In this document: in pieces, positions 8,455 to 17,968 of the stretch
Layout: each line of letters opens with the position of its first letter
How positions within the stretch are numbered: the stretch's first letter is position 1
Assembly (NCBI GenBank): GCA_017539165.1
Contig: JAFYHN010000064.1
Span: 1-51,938 of the forward strand
DNA from: Eubacterium sp.
Lineage (GTDB): Bacteria; Bacillota; Clostridia; Lachnospirales; Lachnospiraceae
Direction of reading: 5' to 3'
DNA length: 51,938 nt
Notes under the pieces: generated by a model
Told to the model about the DNA's origin: nothing
Databases searched by the model: none
What the model saw: only the letters and a program-made list of their open reading frames with translations
Made by a program: the position numbers and the translations under genes

Positions 8455-10275
8455 ATGGTAAGAGAAGATATTAGAAATGTCGCTATTATTGCGCACGTAG
8501 ATCATGGTAAAACAACACTTGTAGATGGACTCCTTAAGCAGAGTGGTGTATTCAGAGATAATCAGGAAGTTGCAGAACGTGTAATGGATTCAAATGATAT
8601 CGAAAGAGAAAGAGGTATCACAATCCTTTCCAAGAATACTGCAGTTATGTACAAAGACGTTAAGATCAATATTATAGATACTCCGGGACATGCTGACTTC
8701 GGTGGAGAGGTAGAACGTGTTCTGAAGATGGTTGACGGAGTTATCCTTGTTGTAGATGCATTTGAGGGACCTATGCCTCAGACAAGATTCGTCCTTCAGA
8801 AAGCTCTTGCACTTGATCTTGCGGTTATCGTTTGTGTAAACAAGATTGATAGACCTGATGCAAGACCAGCTGCAGTAGAAGAGGAAGTTCTCGAGCTTCT
8901 TCTTGATCTTGATGCAAATGAGCAGCAGCTTGACTGCCCATTTGTTTATGCATCTGCCAGAGATGGTGTGGCTTCTTATTCAGCAGATGAACCAGGTAAG
9001 GATATGCAGCCTCTTTTTGAGACTATTCTTAAGTATATTCCAGCTCCTGAAGGAGATCCTGATAGAGGAACACAGATTCTGATCAGTACTATCGATTACA
9101 ACGAGTTCACTGGACGAATCGGTGTTGGTAAGGTTGATAATGGTACTATTAAGGTTAATCAGGAAGCTTTGATTGTAAATCATCATGATCCTGAAAGAAA
9201 AGAAAAAGTTAAGATTACTAAGCTTTATGAGTATAATGGCCTTTCAAAGGTTGATGTAAATGAAGCGACAGTCGGTTCAATCGTTGCCGTTTCTGGTATT
9301 GCTGATCTTAAAATCGGTGATACAATATGTTCAGTTGACCAGCCGGATAGTATTCCTTTCCAGAAGATTACTGAGCCAACTATATCTATGAACTTCCTAG
9401 TAAATGACTCACCTCTTGCAGGAAAAGAAGGCAAGTTCATAACAAGCCGTCAGATCAGAGACAGACTTTACAGAGAGCTTAATACTGACGTTTCTCTAAG
9501 AGTTGAAGATACAGAGTCAACAGACTGCTTCAAGGTATCTGGTCGTGGAGAGCTTCATCTTTCTGTTCTTATAGAGAACATGAGAAGAGAAGGATATGAG
9601 TTTGCGGTTAGTAAGGCTGAGGTTATCTATAAGGAAGATGAACGTGGTAAGAAGCTTGAGCCATATGAGATGGCTGTTATCGACGTGCCTGAAGAATTTG
9701 CAGGAACAGTTATCAATCTTCTTAGTATGCGTAAGGGTGAACTTGCTGCTATGGGTTCTGCTAACGGAACAACTACAAGACTAGAGTTCAGAATTCCTTC
9801 AAGAGGACTTATAGGATTCAGAGGAGAATTCCTTACAGCTACAAAGGGTAACGGTGTAATCAATACAATATTTGATGGATATGATCCATATAAGGGTGAT
9901 ATGAGTTATAGATCTAACGGAAGTCTTATTGCATTTGAGGCAGGAACTTCTGTTACTTATGGTCTGTTTAATGCTCAGGAAAGAGGAACTCTGTTTATCG
10001 GACCTGGTGTAGATGTATACGCAGGTATGGTTGTTGGTGAGACAGGAAGACAGGAAGACATTGAAGTAAATGTATGCAAAACAAAACATTTGACTAATAC
10101 ACGTTCTTCAGGAGCTGATGAGGCTCTTAAACTGGTTCCACCTAGACAGATGTCTCTGGAGCAGGCGCTTGACTTCCTTGATACAGATGAACTTCTTGAA
10201 ATCACACCTGAAAGTCTCAGAATCAGAAAGAAGATTCTTGACTCTCGTCTCAGAATGAGAGCCAATAGAAAATAA
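8455..10275 (+). CDS. typA: ribosome-associated GTPase TypA/BipA
   Basis: The 606-aa length fits TypA. The GTP-binding motifs are AHVDHGKTT (G1), ERGITI (G2), [11 protein letters not shown] (G3) and [10 protein letters not shown] (G4). After the EF-Tu-like domain 2 come EF-G-like domains III and V ([22 protein letters not shown]) and the TypA C-terminal domain with [15 protein letters not shown]. TypA binds 70S ribosomes and assists ribosome assembly and stress adaptation. A GAGGAAA SD precedes ATG 8455. It follows the LtaS-like gene by 41 nt without a terminator and may be co-transcribed. Confidence 0.95.
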   Translation: MVREDIRNVAIIAHVDHGKTTLVDGLLKQSGVFRDNQEVAERVMDSNDIERERGITILSKNTAVMYKDVKINIIDTPGHADFGGEVERVLKMVDGVILVVDAFEGPMPQTRFVLQKALALDLAVIVCVNKIDRPDARPAAVEEEVLELLLDLDANEQQLDCPFVYASARDGVASYSADEPGKDMQPLFETILKYIPAPEGDPDRGTQILISTIDYNEFTGRIGVGKVDNGTIKVNQEALIVNHHDPERKEKVKITKLYEYNGLSKVDVNEATVGSIVAVSGIADLKIGDTICSVDQPDSIPFQKITEPTISMNFLVNDSPLAGKEGKFITSRQIRDRLYRELNTDVSLRVEDTESTDCFKVSGRGELHLSVLIENMRREGYEFAVSKAEVIYKEDERGKKLEPYEMAVIDVPEEFAGTVINLLSMRKGELAAMGSANGTTTRLEFRIPSRGLIGFRGEFLTATKGNGVINTIFDGYDPYKGDMSYRSNGSLIAFEAGTSVTYGLFNAQERGTLFIGPGVDVYAGMVVGETGRQEDIEVNVCKTKHLTNTRSSGADEALKLVPPRQMSLEQALDFLDTDELLEITPESLRIRKKILDSRLRMRANRK

Positions 10276-10321
10276 AATACTAACTATTTATGCTTAGGTA
10301 TTAAATTAGGAGGATTTTGCG

Positions 10322-11764
10322 ATGAGAAATCTTACAATGCTTATGGATTATTATGAACTTACCATGGCAAATGGTTACTACGTGACAGGTAACAAGGATA
10401 AGGTTGCTGTTTTTGATATGTTTTACAGAACCAATCCTGATGGTGGCGGTTTCGTTATAAGCGCCGGGCTTGAGATGCTTATTGATTATATCTTAGGTCT
10501 TAAGTTCACTGACGATGATATAGAATATCTTCGCAGCAGAAATATGTTTGATGATGGATTTCTTGAGTATCTCAGGAACTTTAAGTTTACAGGTACTATT
10601 GAAGCGGTTCCTGAAGGTACAGTCGTATATCCGAATATTCCTATAGTTACGGTCACAGCTCCTATCATTGAAGCGCAGCTTATAGAAACTATGCTTCTGA
10701 TATGCATTAACTTCCAGTCTCTGATAGCTACAAAGGCCAATCGTATATCCAGAGCTGCTGGAGACAGTATAGTTATGGAGTTTGGGGCTAGAAGAGCTCA
10801 GGGACCTGATGCAGCAGTATGGGGTACAAGAGCTTGCTTTATCGGTGGTGTTGGAACTACAGCGACAGTTATGGCTGATCAACAGTTCGGCGTAAAGGCT
10901 GTTGGAACTATGGCTCACAGCTGGATTGAGTTCTTCCCATCGGAATATGAGTCATTTAAAGCTTATGCTGAAGTTTATCCTGACAGCTGTACACTTCTTA
11001 TAGATACATATGATATTCTTGAAAGCGGTCTTCCAAATGCTATCCGAGTAGCTCATGAGATTCTTGAACCTATGGGTAAGAGACTTAAGGGCGTTCGTAT
11101 CGATAGCGGAGACCTTGCATATTTCTCAAAGAAGATCAGAAGAAAGCTTGATGAGGAAGGTCTTAAGGATTGTGCTGTAGTTGTTTCAAACAGCGTTGAT
11201 GAGTATCTTATCGAGTCGCTTACAAAACAGGGCGCGAAAATCGATTCTTATGGCGTGGGTGAGAGAATGATCACATCTAAGTCTGATCCTGTATTTGGCG
11301 GAGTTTATAAGCTTGTTGCTGTTAAGGAAGGCGATGAATTTATTCCTAAGATTAAGATTTCTGAGAATATAGAGAAGATAACAAATCCTGGCAAGAAGAA
11401 GGTTTATAGAATATACAGCCAGAAGACGGGTTATGCTATAGCTGACCTTCTGACTATGTGCGATGAGGAGCCTGATTTCTCGGATTCATATGCATTTATC
11501 GATCCTCAGATGCCTTGGAAGAATATGAAGTTCAGAAATGTCGATGCAAAACCTCTCCAGGTTACAATCTTTAAAGATGGCGAGCTGGTTTATGAAAAGC
11601 CTGCGCTCAAGGATATTCAGGATTTTGTTAAGAAGCAGCTTGAATCTGAAATATGGGAAGAGGAACAGCGTTTCTATAATCCTCATACACATTATCTTGA
11701 TCTGTCACAGAAGCTGTATGAAGTTAAGAAAGATCTTCTTGCTTCAGCGCAGGTCGTTGATTAA
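10322..11764 (+). CDS. pncB: nicotinate phosphoribosyltransferase PncB
   Basis: The 480-aa enzyme makes nicotinate mononucleotide from nicotinate and PRPP for NAD salvage. Markers are MDYYELTMANGYY at the N-terminus, EFGARRAQGPDAA, the AVGTMAHSW segment with the His expected to be phosphorylated, and RIDSGDLAYFSK. An AGGAGG SD lies before ATG 10322. The gap to typA is 46 nt without a terminator. It belongs to the longer PncB class common in Firmicutes. Confidence 0.93.
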   Translation: MRNLTMLMDYYELTMANGYYVTGNKDKVAVFDMFYRTNPDGGGFVISAGLEMLIDYILGLKFTDDDIEYLRSRNMFDDGFLEYLRNFKFTGTIEAVPEGTVVYPNIPIVTVTAPIIEAQLIETMLLICINFQSLIATKANRISRAAGDSIVMEFGARRAQGPDAAVWGTRACFIGGVGTTATVMADQQFGVKAVGTMAHSWIEFFPSEYESFKAYAEVYPDSCTLLIDTYDILESGLPNAIRVAHEILEPMGKRLKGVRIDSGDLAYFSKKIRRKLDEEGLKDCAVVVSNSVDEYLIESLTKQGAKIDSYGVGERMITSKSDPVFGGVYKLVAVKEGDEFIPKIKISENIEKITNPGKKKVYRIYSQKTGYAIADLLTMCDEEPDFSDSYAFIDPQMPWKNMKFRNVDAKPLQVTIFKDGELVYEKPALKDIQDFVKKQLESEIWEEEQRFYNPHTHYLDLSQKLYEVKKDLLASAQVVD

Positions 11765-11770
11765 AGATAG

Positions 11771-11799
11771 TTGAAAAAATCAACCTGAAATGGTACTAT
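11771..11799 (+). promoter_or_regulatory. candidate promoter for the FHA gene
   Basis: TTGAAA (11771-11776) and TACTAT (11794-11799) are 17 nt apart in the pncB-FHA gap. The -10 is only a moderate match. Confidence 0.4.
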
Positions 11800-11849
11800 A
11801 AAATCAGAAACATGGGGCGTTTTTTAGTTTAAAATATGGGGGTGTGTGC

Positions 11850-12770
11850 GTGGAAGAGCTTGATAACAAAAGTTATGATGAATTCACACTCAATTTCAAA
11901 CTGGAAGAAGATGTACCTATAGATCAGTTTGAGATGACTATGTACAATTACGAGTTTGTTGGGAACAAAACGAAGTGTTCGTGCGTAGCGGTCGATGGGG
12001 TTAGAGCGTTACAGTTCAAGGTTCCGGCAACTCTTCCTTTGGAGCAGTTTCTCCTGAAGCAGTTGTACAAAGGTGAATTCTTGGCTATGCTTTCAAACAT
12101 TCTGAATCAGTTGATATATTTTACAGAGAATAATATGTCACTGAATAAGATATTACTGAATGTTCATTATATGTATATAGAGCTGTCTACATTGGATATT
12201 CAGTTACTCTATATGCCTGTAAATAAGAATTTTGCAGACTGTAATGTAACTGAGTTTATTCAGAACTTCATAAGCAAAGTTCGTTTTGCAAATATGGATT
12301 CTGTTGAGTGTGTAGATCAGATTCTTAAGTATCTCGACAGTAAACTGATGTTCGATCTTGAAGATTTTTATCAGTATATTCTTTCTCTTGAAGAAGAGAA
12401 TATAAATGAGGATGAATCAATAGAAACTACAGGGGATGGAACAACTGTACTTGCAACATCAGAGAATTATAATAACCCTGTTCCGTATCTAGTAAGGGTT
12501 TCGACAAATGAGCTTATTCCTATACTGAATAAAGAGTTTATGGTCGGAAAGTCAGTGAATTGTGATTATCAGATCATAGATAACAGCAAGATCAGTAGAA
12601 GACATGCTGTTTTCAGGATAAGTAACGGCGAATGCTACGTCAGAGACAATGGTTCAACGAACCATACATTTGTAAATGGAAAGCTGCTTCAGCCGGGAGT
12701 TGAGATAATGCTTTCGAATGATGATTACATTCGTTTAGGTGACGAAGAATTCAGATACTGGGTTAGATAA
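11850..12770 (+). CDS. FHA-domain protein with N-terminal DUF6382-like domain
   Basis: About 306 aa. Residues ~1-180 resemble the DUF6382-type N-terminal region that Clostridia often couple to FHA domains. The last ~90 residues are a forkhead-associated phosphothreonine-binding domain with VGKSVNCDYQI, the key ISRRHA loop, DNGSTNHTFVNG and the final LGDEEFRYW strand. GTG 11850 is preferred over GTG 11844 because GGGGG (11838-11842) is 7 nt before it. No kinase or secretion gene is adjacent, so its partner is unknown. It is convergent with argH. Confidence 0.8.
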   Translation: MEELDNKSYDEFTLNFKLEEDVPIDQFEMTMYNYEFVGNKTKCSCVAVDGVRALQFKVPATLPLEQFLLKQLYKGEFLAMLSNILNQLIYFTENNMSLNKILLNVHYMYIELSTLDIQLLYMPVNKNFADCNVTEFIQNFISKVRFANMDSVECVDQILKYLDSKLMFDLEDFYQYILSLEEENINEDESIETTGDGTTVLATSENYNNPVPYLVRVSTNELIPILNKEFMVGKSVNCDYQIIDNSKISRRHAVFRISNGECYVRDNGSTNHTFVNGKLLQPGVEIMLSNDDYIRLGDEEFRYWVR

Positions 12771-12803
12771 GTTAAAATATAAAATTAATAGTAATGTATC
12801 ATT

Positions 12804-12845
12804 AAAAATATGACAGTTGAAATCAGATTTCAACTGTCATATTTT
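12804..12845. terminator. bidirectional terminator, perfect 19-bp hairpin (repeat copy 1)
   Basis: Bases 12805-12823 and 12827-12845 are perfectly complementary around a 3-nt CAG loop. The arms begin AAAATATGACAG and end CTGTCATATTTT, so each strand has a U-tract. It sits between convergent FHA and argH and can serve both. The same 41 nt recur at 49353-49393. Confidence 0.85.
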
Positions 12846-12849
12846 GGTT

Positions 12850-14229
12850 TTATAGGTTTTTGAGGTAATCCTCGTTTATGGCGATTACTTTCTTCATAGC
12901 TTCGATACCGGGAGCTCCGATGGTATTTCTAAGGCTTACACATGTTTCGAGTGATATGGCTTCGTAGATGTCATCCTCGAATACAGGGCATATTGCTTTA
13001 TACTCATCAAGGGAGAGCTCGTCGAGAGATTTCTTGTTGTCGATAGAGTAGAGTACAAGTCTTCCGATGATGCCATGAGCATCTCTGAAAGGTACTCCCT
13101 TCTTAACGAGGTAGTCAGCTGCATCGGTGGCATTTGTAAAGCCTTCCATAGCACTTCTTCTCATACGTTCTTTATTAAGTTTCATAGTCTTGATCATTCC
13201 GTTGAAAAGTGCAATGCATCCTTTTACAGTATCTATTGCGTCAAATGTAAGCTCTTTGTCTTCCTGCATGTCTTTATTGTATGCAAGAGGTATTCCCTTC
13301 ATTGATGTGAGCATTGAAACGAGGGCAGCGTATACACGTCCTGTCTTACCTCTTACAAGTTCTGCGATATCAGGATTCTTCTTCTGTGGCATGATAGAAC
13401 TTCCTGTGCTGTACGCGTCGTCAAGCTCAACGAACTGATATTCATTTGAATTCCAGATGATTATCTCTTCGGAGAATCTTGATAAATGCATGCTTATGGT
13501 TGAAAGAGCTGAGAGTAGTTCGATAACGTAATCCCTGTCTGAAACAGAATCCATACTATTAAGTGTAGGACCTGCGAATCCGAGCAGTTCTGCTGTGAGT
13601 TCTCTATCAAGAGGATACGTGGTTCCTGCAAGGGCTCCTGCGCCAAGTGGGCAGATGTTCATGCGGTCATATATATCCGAAAGTCTTGAATAGTCTCTCT
13701 TGAACATTTCCATATAAGCGCCTGCGTGATGAGCAAATGTAACAGGCTGAGCTTTCTGAAGATGTGTAAAGCCCGGCATATACGTATCAAGATTGTCTTT
13801 CATCAGAGAGTGAACAGTCTCCATGAGTTCTTTGACTAGCTCTTTTATATTTGTTATCTCATCTCTAGTGTAGAGTTTCATATCAAGAGCAACCTGATCG
13901 TTTCTGCTTCGTCCTGTATGAAGTTTCTTACCGGCATCGCCGATTCGGTCAATGAGATTAGCCTCTACGAAACTGTGAACATCTTCATATTCAGAAGTTA
14001 TCTCAAGCTTTCCGTTCTCTACATCACTAAGTATAGTTTTAAGTCCTTCAATGATCTGAGCAGACTCTTCATCAGAGATGATCCCTGTTTTTCCAAGCAT
14101 TGTAGCATGAGCTATGCTGCCTGTTATATCCTGCTTAAGAAATCTCTGATCAAAAGATATGGAAGCATTAAAGTTATATACAAGCTGGTCTGTTTCCTTG
14201 GTGAAACGACCGCCCCAAAGTTGTGCCAT
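12850..14229 (-). CDS. argH: argininosuccinate lyase ArgH
   Basis: The 459-aa enzyme cleaves argininosuccinate to arginine and fumarate, the last step of arginine synthesis. The family signature [12 protein letters not shown] is present with the catalytic Ser-containing loop, as are LWGGRF at the N-terminus, [20 protein letters not shown] and [17 protein letters not shown]-type SD lies upstream on the minus strand. It stands alone here; argG is not in the window. It is one of only two minus-strand genes. Confidence 0.96.
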   Translation of the reverse strand: MAQLWGGRFTKETDQLVYNFNASISFDQRFLKQDITGSIAHATMLGKTGIISDEESAQIIEGLKTILSDVENGKLEITSEYEDVHSFVEANLIDRIGDAGKKLHTGRSRNDQVALDMKLYTRDEITNIKELVKELMETVHSLMKDNLDTYMPGFTHLQKAQPVTFAHHAGAYMEMFKRDYSRLSDIYDRMNICPLGAGALAGTTYPLDRELTAELLGFAGPTLNSMDSVSDRDYVIELLSALSTISMHLSRFSEEIIIWNSNEYQFVELDDAYSTGSSIMPQKKNPDIAELVRGKTGRVYAALVSMLTSMKGIPLAYNKDMQEDKELTFDAIDTVKGCIALFNGMIKTMKLNKERMRRSAMEGFTNATDAADYLVKKGVPFRDAHGIIGRLVLYSIDNKKSLDELSLDEYKAICPVFEDDIYEAISLETCVSLRNTIGAPGIEAMKKVIAINEDYLKNL

Positions 14230-14270
14230 AGTGTATTACCTCATTCTTTTTATATTTTAAACACTTCAAC

Positions 14271-14299
14271 ATTGTAATGCATTGATATAATAGTAGCAA
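14271..14299 (-). promoter_or_regulatory. argH promoter
   Basis: Read on the minus strand, TTGCTA (14299-14294) and TACAAT (14276-14271) are 17 nt apart, about 40 nt before the argH start. I saw no convincing ArgR box. Confidence 0.55.
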
Positions 14300-14385
14300 G
14301 TGGAAAATTATATACAGTACGCTATAAAGTATGATAAGATGTTCTAAAGTGGTAGTGCATCTTTTGTTTATGGAGAATCACAACA

Positions 14386-15504
14386 TTGAGATTGAATATC
14401 CAAAGTGTAAAAAGTTTGATCAATAAAATAAAAATGATTTCTCTGATATCTATTATATCAGGCCTTTTTTTGCTGTCCGGTTGTGGTAAGTATGAAAGCA
14501 CATTTAAAAGCTACGATCTTGTAGTTGCCAAGGTTAATGCTGAGATGGCAAATGGCACTGACGGATATATTACTATAAATATTGGTAAAGATGTATCTGA
14601 AGAAGATTTAAGCAACATCAATTATTCTATAGATACTATGCAGGGAAATGTCACCTCCATCACTACTTATAAGAAGAGTGCGTTATCTGACAGCAGAAAG
14701 GTAAAACTCACTATCGAGAGAGCTGATGCTATGTATGTGTATGATCATATCCTCGATGGTAAAGAAATCCCTCCAGATAAAACAAAGGCTAAAGAACTAT
14801 CTGAGGTCTGTGAGAAGATACTTAAAAATCTGATAAAGTCTGGAATGTCGGATTATGAAAAAGAACTGGCTATTCATGACTATATCGTCGATAACTGTAG
14901 TTATGGTCTTAGTAAAGAAAAGGATGATTCGGAATATTCTGCATATGGAGTTCTTATTAATCATAAAGCTGTATGTTCGGGATATGCTTCTGCGATGAAC
15001 CTCCTTCTGAACTGTGCTGGAGTAGATTCTGAGGTCATAAGTGGAAAGGCATTTTCTTTGAATTCGTCTGATAAGAAGATTGAGAATCATGCATGGAATC
15101 TAGTGAGGATAGATGGAGAGTGGTATCATCTTGATGCTACATGGGATGATCCTGTCGGGGAAAGTGATGCTCTATCTCATGAGTTTTTCAATATCCCAGA
15201 TTCGATAATGAAAAAGACCCATACATGGGATGTATCTAAATACAGAAAATGTTCACATATGGAATATAACTATTACAAGTATAAAGGCGCTTATATAAGT
15301 GATCTGACCAGCCTTGAGAATTATCTTAAGGTTCAGATTATGAATGGACAGGATAAAGTTGATTGTGTATTAAATAATCTTGATATTGATGAAAATGATC
15401 TCATGTTTTTATATGGTATAGATCGTGTTAAAACGGTTGGCTATTCGATGTCTGACCAGTCTGAATATCGGATACTTGTAGTGTATATAAACCGTCCGCA
15501 ATAG
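14386..15504 (+). CDS. secreted transglutaminase-like lipoprotein
   Basis: About 372 aa from a TTG start with GGAGA some 9 nt upstream; the in-frame ATG at 14434 has no SD. The N-terminus has a basic start and a hydrophobic run ending in the lipobox LLSGC, so it is probably lipid-anchored outside the membrane. A transglutaminase/protease-like core follows, with the Cys-His-Asp triad visible in VCSGYA, ENHAWN and HLDATWDDP. Such domains usually act as wall-associated peptidases or crosslinkers; the substrate is unknown. It diverges from argH. Confidence 0.8.
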   Translation: MRLNIQSVKSLINKIKMISLISIISGLFLLSGCGKYESTFKSYDLVVAKVNAEMANGTDGYITINIGKDVSEEDLSNINYSIDTMQGNVTSITTYKKSALSDSRKVKLTIERADAMYVYDHILDGKEIPPDKTKAKELSEVCEKILKNLIKSGMSDYEKELAIHDYIVDNCSYGLSKEKDDSEYSAYGVLINHKAVCSGYASAMNLLLNCAGVDSEVISGKAFSLNSSDKKIENHAWNLVRIDGEWYHLDATWDDPVGESDALSHEFFNIPDSIMKKTHTWDVSKYRKCSHMEYNYYKYKGAYISDLTSLENYLKVQIMNGQDKVDCVLNNLDIDENDLMFLYGIDRVKTVGYSMSDQSEYRILVVYINRPQ

Positions 15505-15597
15505 CCGATTTTATCAGTTTTGTGCAATTCTTCAAAAAAACGGGTTAATAAGCGTTATGTTGGTGTAAAGTTTGTGCAGTTTTTCCGAAATGATTTG

Positions 15598-15626
15598 TTG
15601 AAAAATCACAAGAATTATGGTAATAT
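15598..15626 (+). promoter_or_regulatory. orphan promoter in the 345-nt gap before htpG
   Basis: TTGAAA (15598-15603) and TAATAT (15621-15626) are exactly 17 nt apart. No ORF follows before the terminator at 15679, so it may drive a small RNA. Confidence 0.5.
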
Positions 15627-15632
15627 AATTGT

Positions 15633-15712
15633 AACAAATAGAACAATTTCTTAATACTTAAAAACCATCCTTTCACCTAAAATCCCGAGGAAGTTTTTCT
15701 CGGGATTTTAAC
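15633..15712 (+). ncRNA. candidate ~80-nt small RNA with a C-rich anti-SD segment
   Basis: A promoter with consensus spacing lies upstream and a strong intrinsic terminator closes the segment, with no ORF between. The single-stranded part just before the terminator reads CCATCCTTTCACCT, which is complementary to purine-rich SD sites such as AGGTGAA in front of groEL (near 29510). This resembles Gram-positive sRNAs that use unpaired C-rich motifs on ribosome binding sites. The alternative is that the terminator simply ends the transglutaminase transcript. Prediction only. Confidence 0.35.
15679..15711 (+). terminator. intrinsic terminator
   Basis: AAATCCCGAG (15680-15689) pairs with CTCGGGATTT (15699-15708) around a 9-nt loop and runs into T residues. 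It ends the candidate sRNA and/or the transglutaminase transcript. Confidence 0.8.
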
Positions 15713-15744
15713 CATGAAATGAATTAATGATATATTATTTATGA

Positions 15745-15771
15745 TTAGCACTCCCGGCTTGAGAGTGCTAA
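15745..15771. promoter_or_regulatory. CIRCE element (HrcA operator) upstream of htpG
   Basis: TTAGCACTC (15745-15753), 9 nt, GAGTGCTAA (15763-15771) is a perfect match to the CIRCE consensus. It ends 7 nt before the -35 of the htpG promoter. Confidence 0.95.
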
Positions 15772-15778
15772 TTTTTTG

Positions 15779-15807
15779 TTGACATATATTCTATGAGGAA
15801 TTATTAT
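15779..15807 (+). promoter_or_regulatory. htpG promoter
   Basis: A consensus TTGACA (15779-15784) and TATTAT (15802-15807) with 17-nt spacing lie directly downstream of CIRCE. Confidence 0.8.
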
Positions 15808-15849
15808 TAGTAGGTGTTTAAAAAAGATGTAGAAAAGAGGCGTTATACT

Positions 15850-17859
15850 ATGGCAACACAAAAAGGAAATCTTTCAATAGATAGCGAAAATATATTTCCT
15901 ATAATCAAAAAATGGCTTTATTCAGATCATGATATCTTCATCAGAGAGCTTATCTCTAACGGAGTAGATGCGATCACTAAGATGAAGAGACTTGATTCAA
16001 TGGGAGAGGCTACTGTAGAGGATGATGTTCATTTCAAAGTCACAGTTTCATCAAGTCCTACAGAGAAGACTCTTACATTTGAAGATAACGGTATCGGAAT
16101 GACCAGAGAAGAGGTTGAGAAGTATATCAACCAGATAGCATTTTCGGGTGCTACCGATTTCCTTGAAAAGTATAAGAATAAGGATCAGAGCGAACAGATC
16201 ATAGGTCATTTTGGACTTGGATTCTATTCTGCATTCATGGTTGCCGATAAGGTTACTATAGATACACTTTCTTATAAGGATGGAGCTGAGGCTGTTCATT
16301 GGGAAAGTGACGGCGGACTTACATACGAGATGAGTGATGGAAACAGAGATAGCAGGGGTACGGTTATAACTCTTTATCTTTCTGAGGATTCACTTGAGTT
16401 CGCAAATGAATATATGGTGAAGGAAATAATCAATAAGTATTGTTCCTTCATGCCTGTTGAGATTTATTATATAAATGAAGATAAAGCTAAAGAGGCTGTT
16501 GAGAAAGAGATAGAAGCAGAAGCTAAGATAGTTGAAGATAACAAGAAGAAGGCTGCTGCAGAAGAGGATGAACTGATCGGTGATGTTCAGCCTGAGGCTT
16601 CTGAAGAAAAAACTGAGGAGCCATCTGATGAAGTTGTAGAAGCAGATGAGAAGAAGGATGAGCCTAAACCACTCAATGATATCCATCCTCTTTGGACAAA
16701 GACACCATCTGATTGTACAGATGAGGAATATATCGATTTTTATCAGCATTTATTCCTTGATTTCAAGAAACCATTGTTCTGGATCCATCTGAATATGGAT
16801 TATCCTTTTAATCTCAAGGGTATTCTGTACTTCCCTAGATTAAATCCTAACATGGATAAGCTTGAAGGAACTGTAAAGCTCTATAACAATCAGGTTTTTG
16901 TAGCTGATAATATCAAGGAAGTTATTCCAGAGTTCCTTCTTGTACTTAAGGGAGTTATCGATTGTCCGGATCTTCCACTTAATGTATCAAGAAGTGCTCT
17001 TCAGAATGATGGATTTGTTGCAAAGATTTCTGATTATATTACTAAGAAAGTTGCCGATAAGCTTATCGGTATGTATAAGAATCATAAGGAAGACTATGAG
17101 AACCTCTGGGAAGATCTTAGTCCGTTCATCAAGTTCGGCTGCCTTAGAGATAACAAGTTTGATGAGAAGATGAAAGAGTACATGATCTTCAAGAACCTTG
17201 AGGAAAAGTATATAACTCTTCCTGAATATCTTGAAGCAGCAAAAGAGACTCATGAGAATCAGGTATTCTATGTTTCTGATGCAGAAACTCAGGCTAAGTA
17301 CATTCAGATGTTTAAGGATGAAGGAATCGATGCTATCTATCTGACTCACAATATCGATAATCCATACATTACGATGATGGAAGCCAGAGATGAGAAGATT
17401 AAGTTTGCACGTATAGATTCAGAGCTCAGTTCTAACTTCAAGGGTGAGAAGCTCTCTGAAGAAGATGAGAAGAAGTTTACTGATTCTCTGACAGAGACAT
17501 TTAAGAAAGCACTTGGGGTTGAGAATATCAAGCTTAAGGTTGAATCTCTTAAAGATGAAAATGTATCATCAATGCTTACACAGTCTGAAGCTGACCGTCG
17601 TATGGCAGAGATGATGAAGATATATTCTGATGCCGGAATGGGGGGAATGAATTTCGGTAACCAGAATACTGAAACATTAGTTCTTAATGCTAACAATAAG
17701 CTTGTTAAGTATGTGCTTGATAATCCTGAAGAGGATATCACACCAACTATCTGCTGCCAGCTTTATGACCTTGCAGTTCTTGCAAATAAACCACTTACAG
17801 CAGAAGAACTTACAAGATTCGTTACAAGAAGTAACGAGATACTTACAAGACTTATATAA
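15850..17859 (+). CDS. htpG: Hsp90-family chaperone HtpG with long charged linker
   Basis: About 669 aa from ATG 15850 (AGAGG 9 nt upstream; the longer GTG at 15814 is rejected). The N-terminal GHKL ATPase domain shows ELISNGVDA, DNGIGM and the lid GHFGLGFYSAFMV. The middle domain resumes at HPLWTK near residue 280 and contains FKKPLFWIHLNMDYPFNLKGILYFP and LPLNVSRSALQ. Between them, residues ~210-278 form a Glu/Lys-rich linker, clearly longer than in E. coli HtpG and reminiscent of eukaryotic Hsp90. The C-terminal dimerisation domain is complete and there is no MEEVD tail. CIRCE predicts heat control by HrcA. Confidence 0.95.
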   Translation: MATQKGNLSIDSENIFPIIKKWLYSDHDIFIRELISNGVDAITKMKRLDSMGEATVEDDVHFKVTVSSSPTEKTLTFEDNGIGMTREEVEKYINQIAFSGATDFLEKYKNKDQSEQIIGHFGLGFYSAFMVADKVTIDTLSYKDGAEAVHWESDGGLTYEMSDGNRDSRGTVITLYLSEDSLEFANEYMVKEIINKYCSFMPVEIYYINEDKAKEAVEKEIEAEAKIVEDNKKKAAAEEDELIGDVQPEASEEKTEEPSDEVVEADEKKDEPKPLNDIHPLWTKTPSDCTDEEYIDFYQHLFLDFKKPLFWIHLNMDYPFNLKGILYFPRLNPNMDKLEGTVKLYNNQVFVADNIKEVIPEFLLVLKGVIDCPDLPLNVSRSALQNDGFVAKISDYITKKVADKLIGMYKNHKEDYENLWEDLSPFIKFGCLRDNKFDEKMKEYMIFKNLEEKYITLPEYLEAAKETHENQVFYVSDAETQAKYIQMFKDEGIDAIYLTHNIDNPYITMMEARDEKIKFARIDSELSSNFKGEKLSEEDEKKFTDSLTETFKKALGVENIKLKVESLKDENVSSMLTQSEADRRMAEMMKIYSDAGMGGMNFGNQNTETLVLNANNKLVKYVLDNPEEDITPTICCQLYDLAVLANKPLTAEELTRFVTRSNEILTRLI

Positions 17860-17968
17860 TGATAAAAAAGTGTTTATGTGATGAAAAGAGTTGCGAAGCA
17901 GGAACTCAAAATACACGATTTTGAGCTGACTGTGAATGTCAACCATTCAGAGACGCAGGAGGTAATTT

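Noticed and set aside
12804-12845. End of an insertion sequence
   Set aside because: Only a hairpin is present; no transposase or target duplication is seen at either copy.
17895-17950. Terminator between htpG and the EEP gene
   Set aside because: CTCAAAAT/ATTTTGAG forms a hairpin, but there is no T-tract on the + strand.
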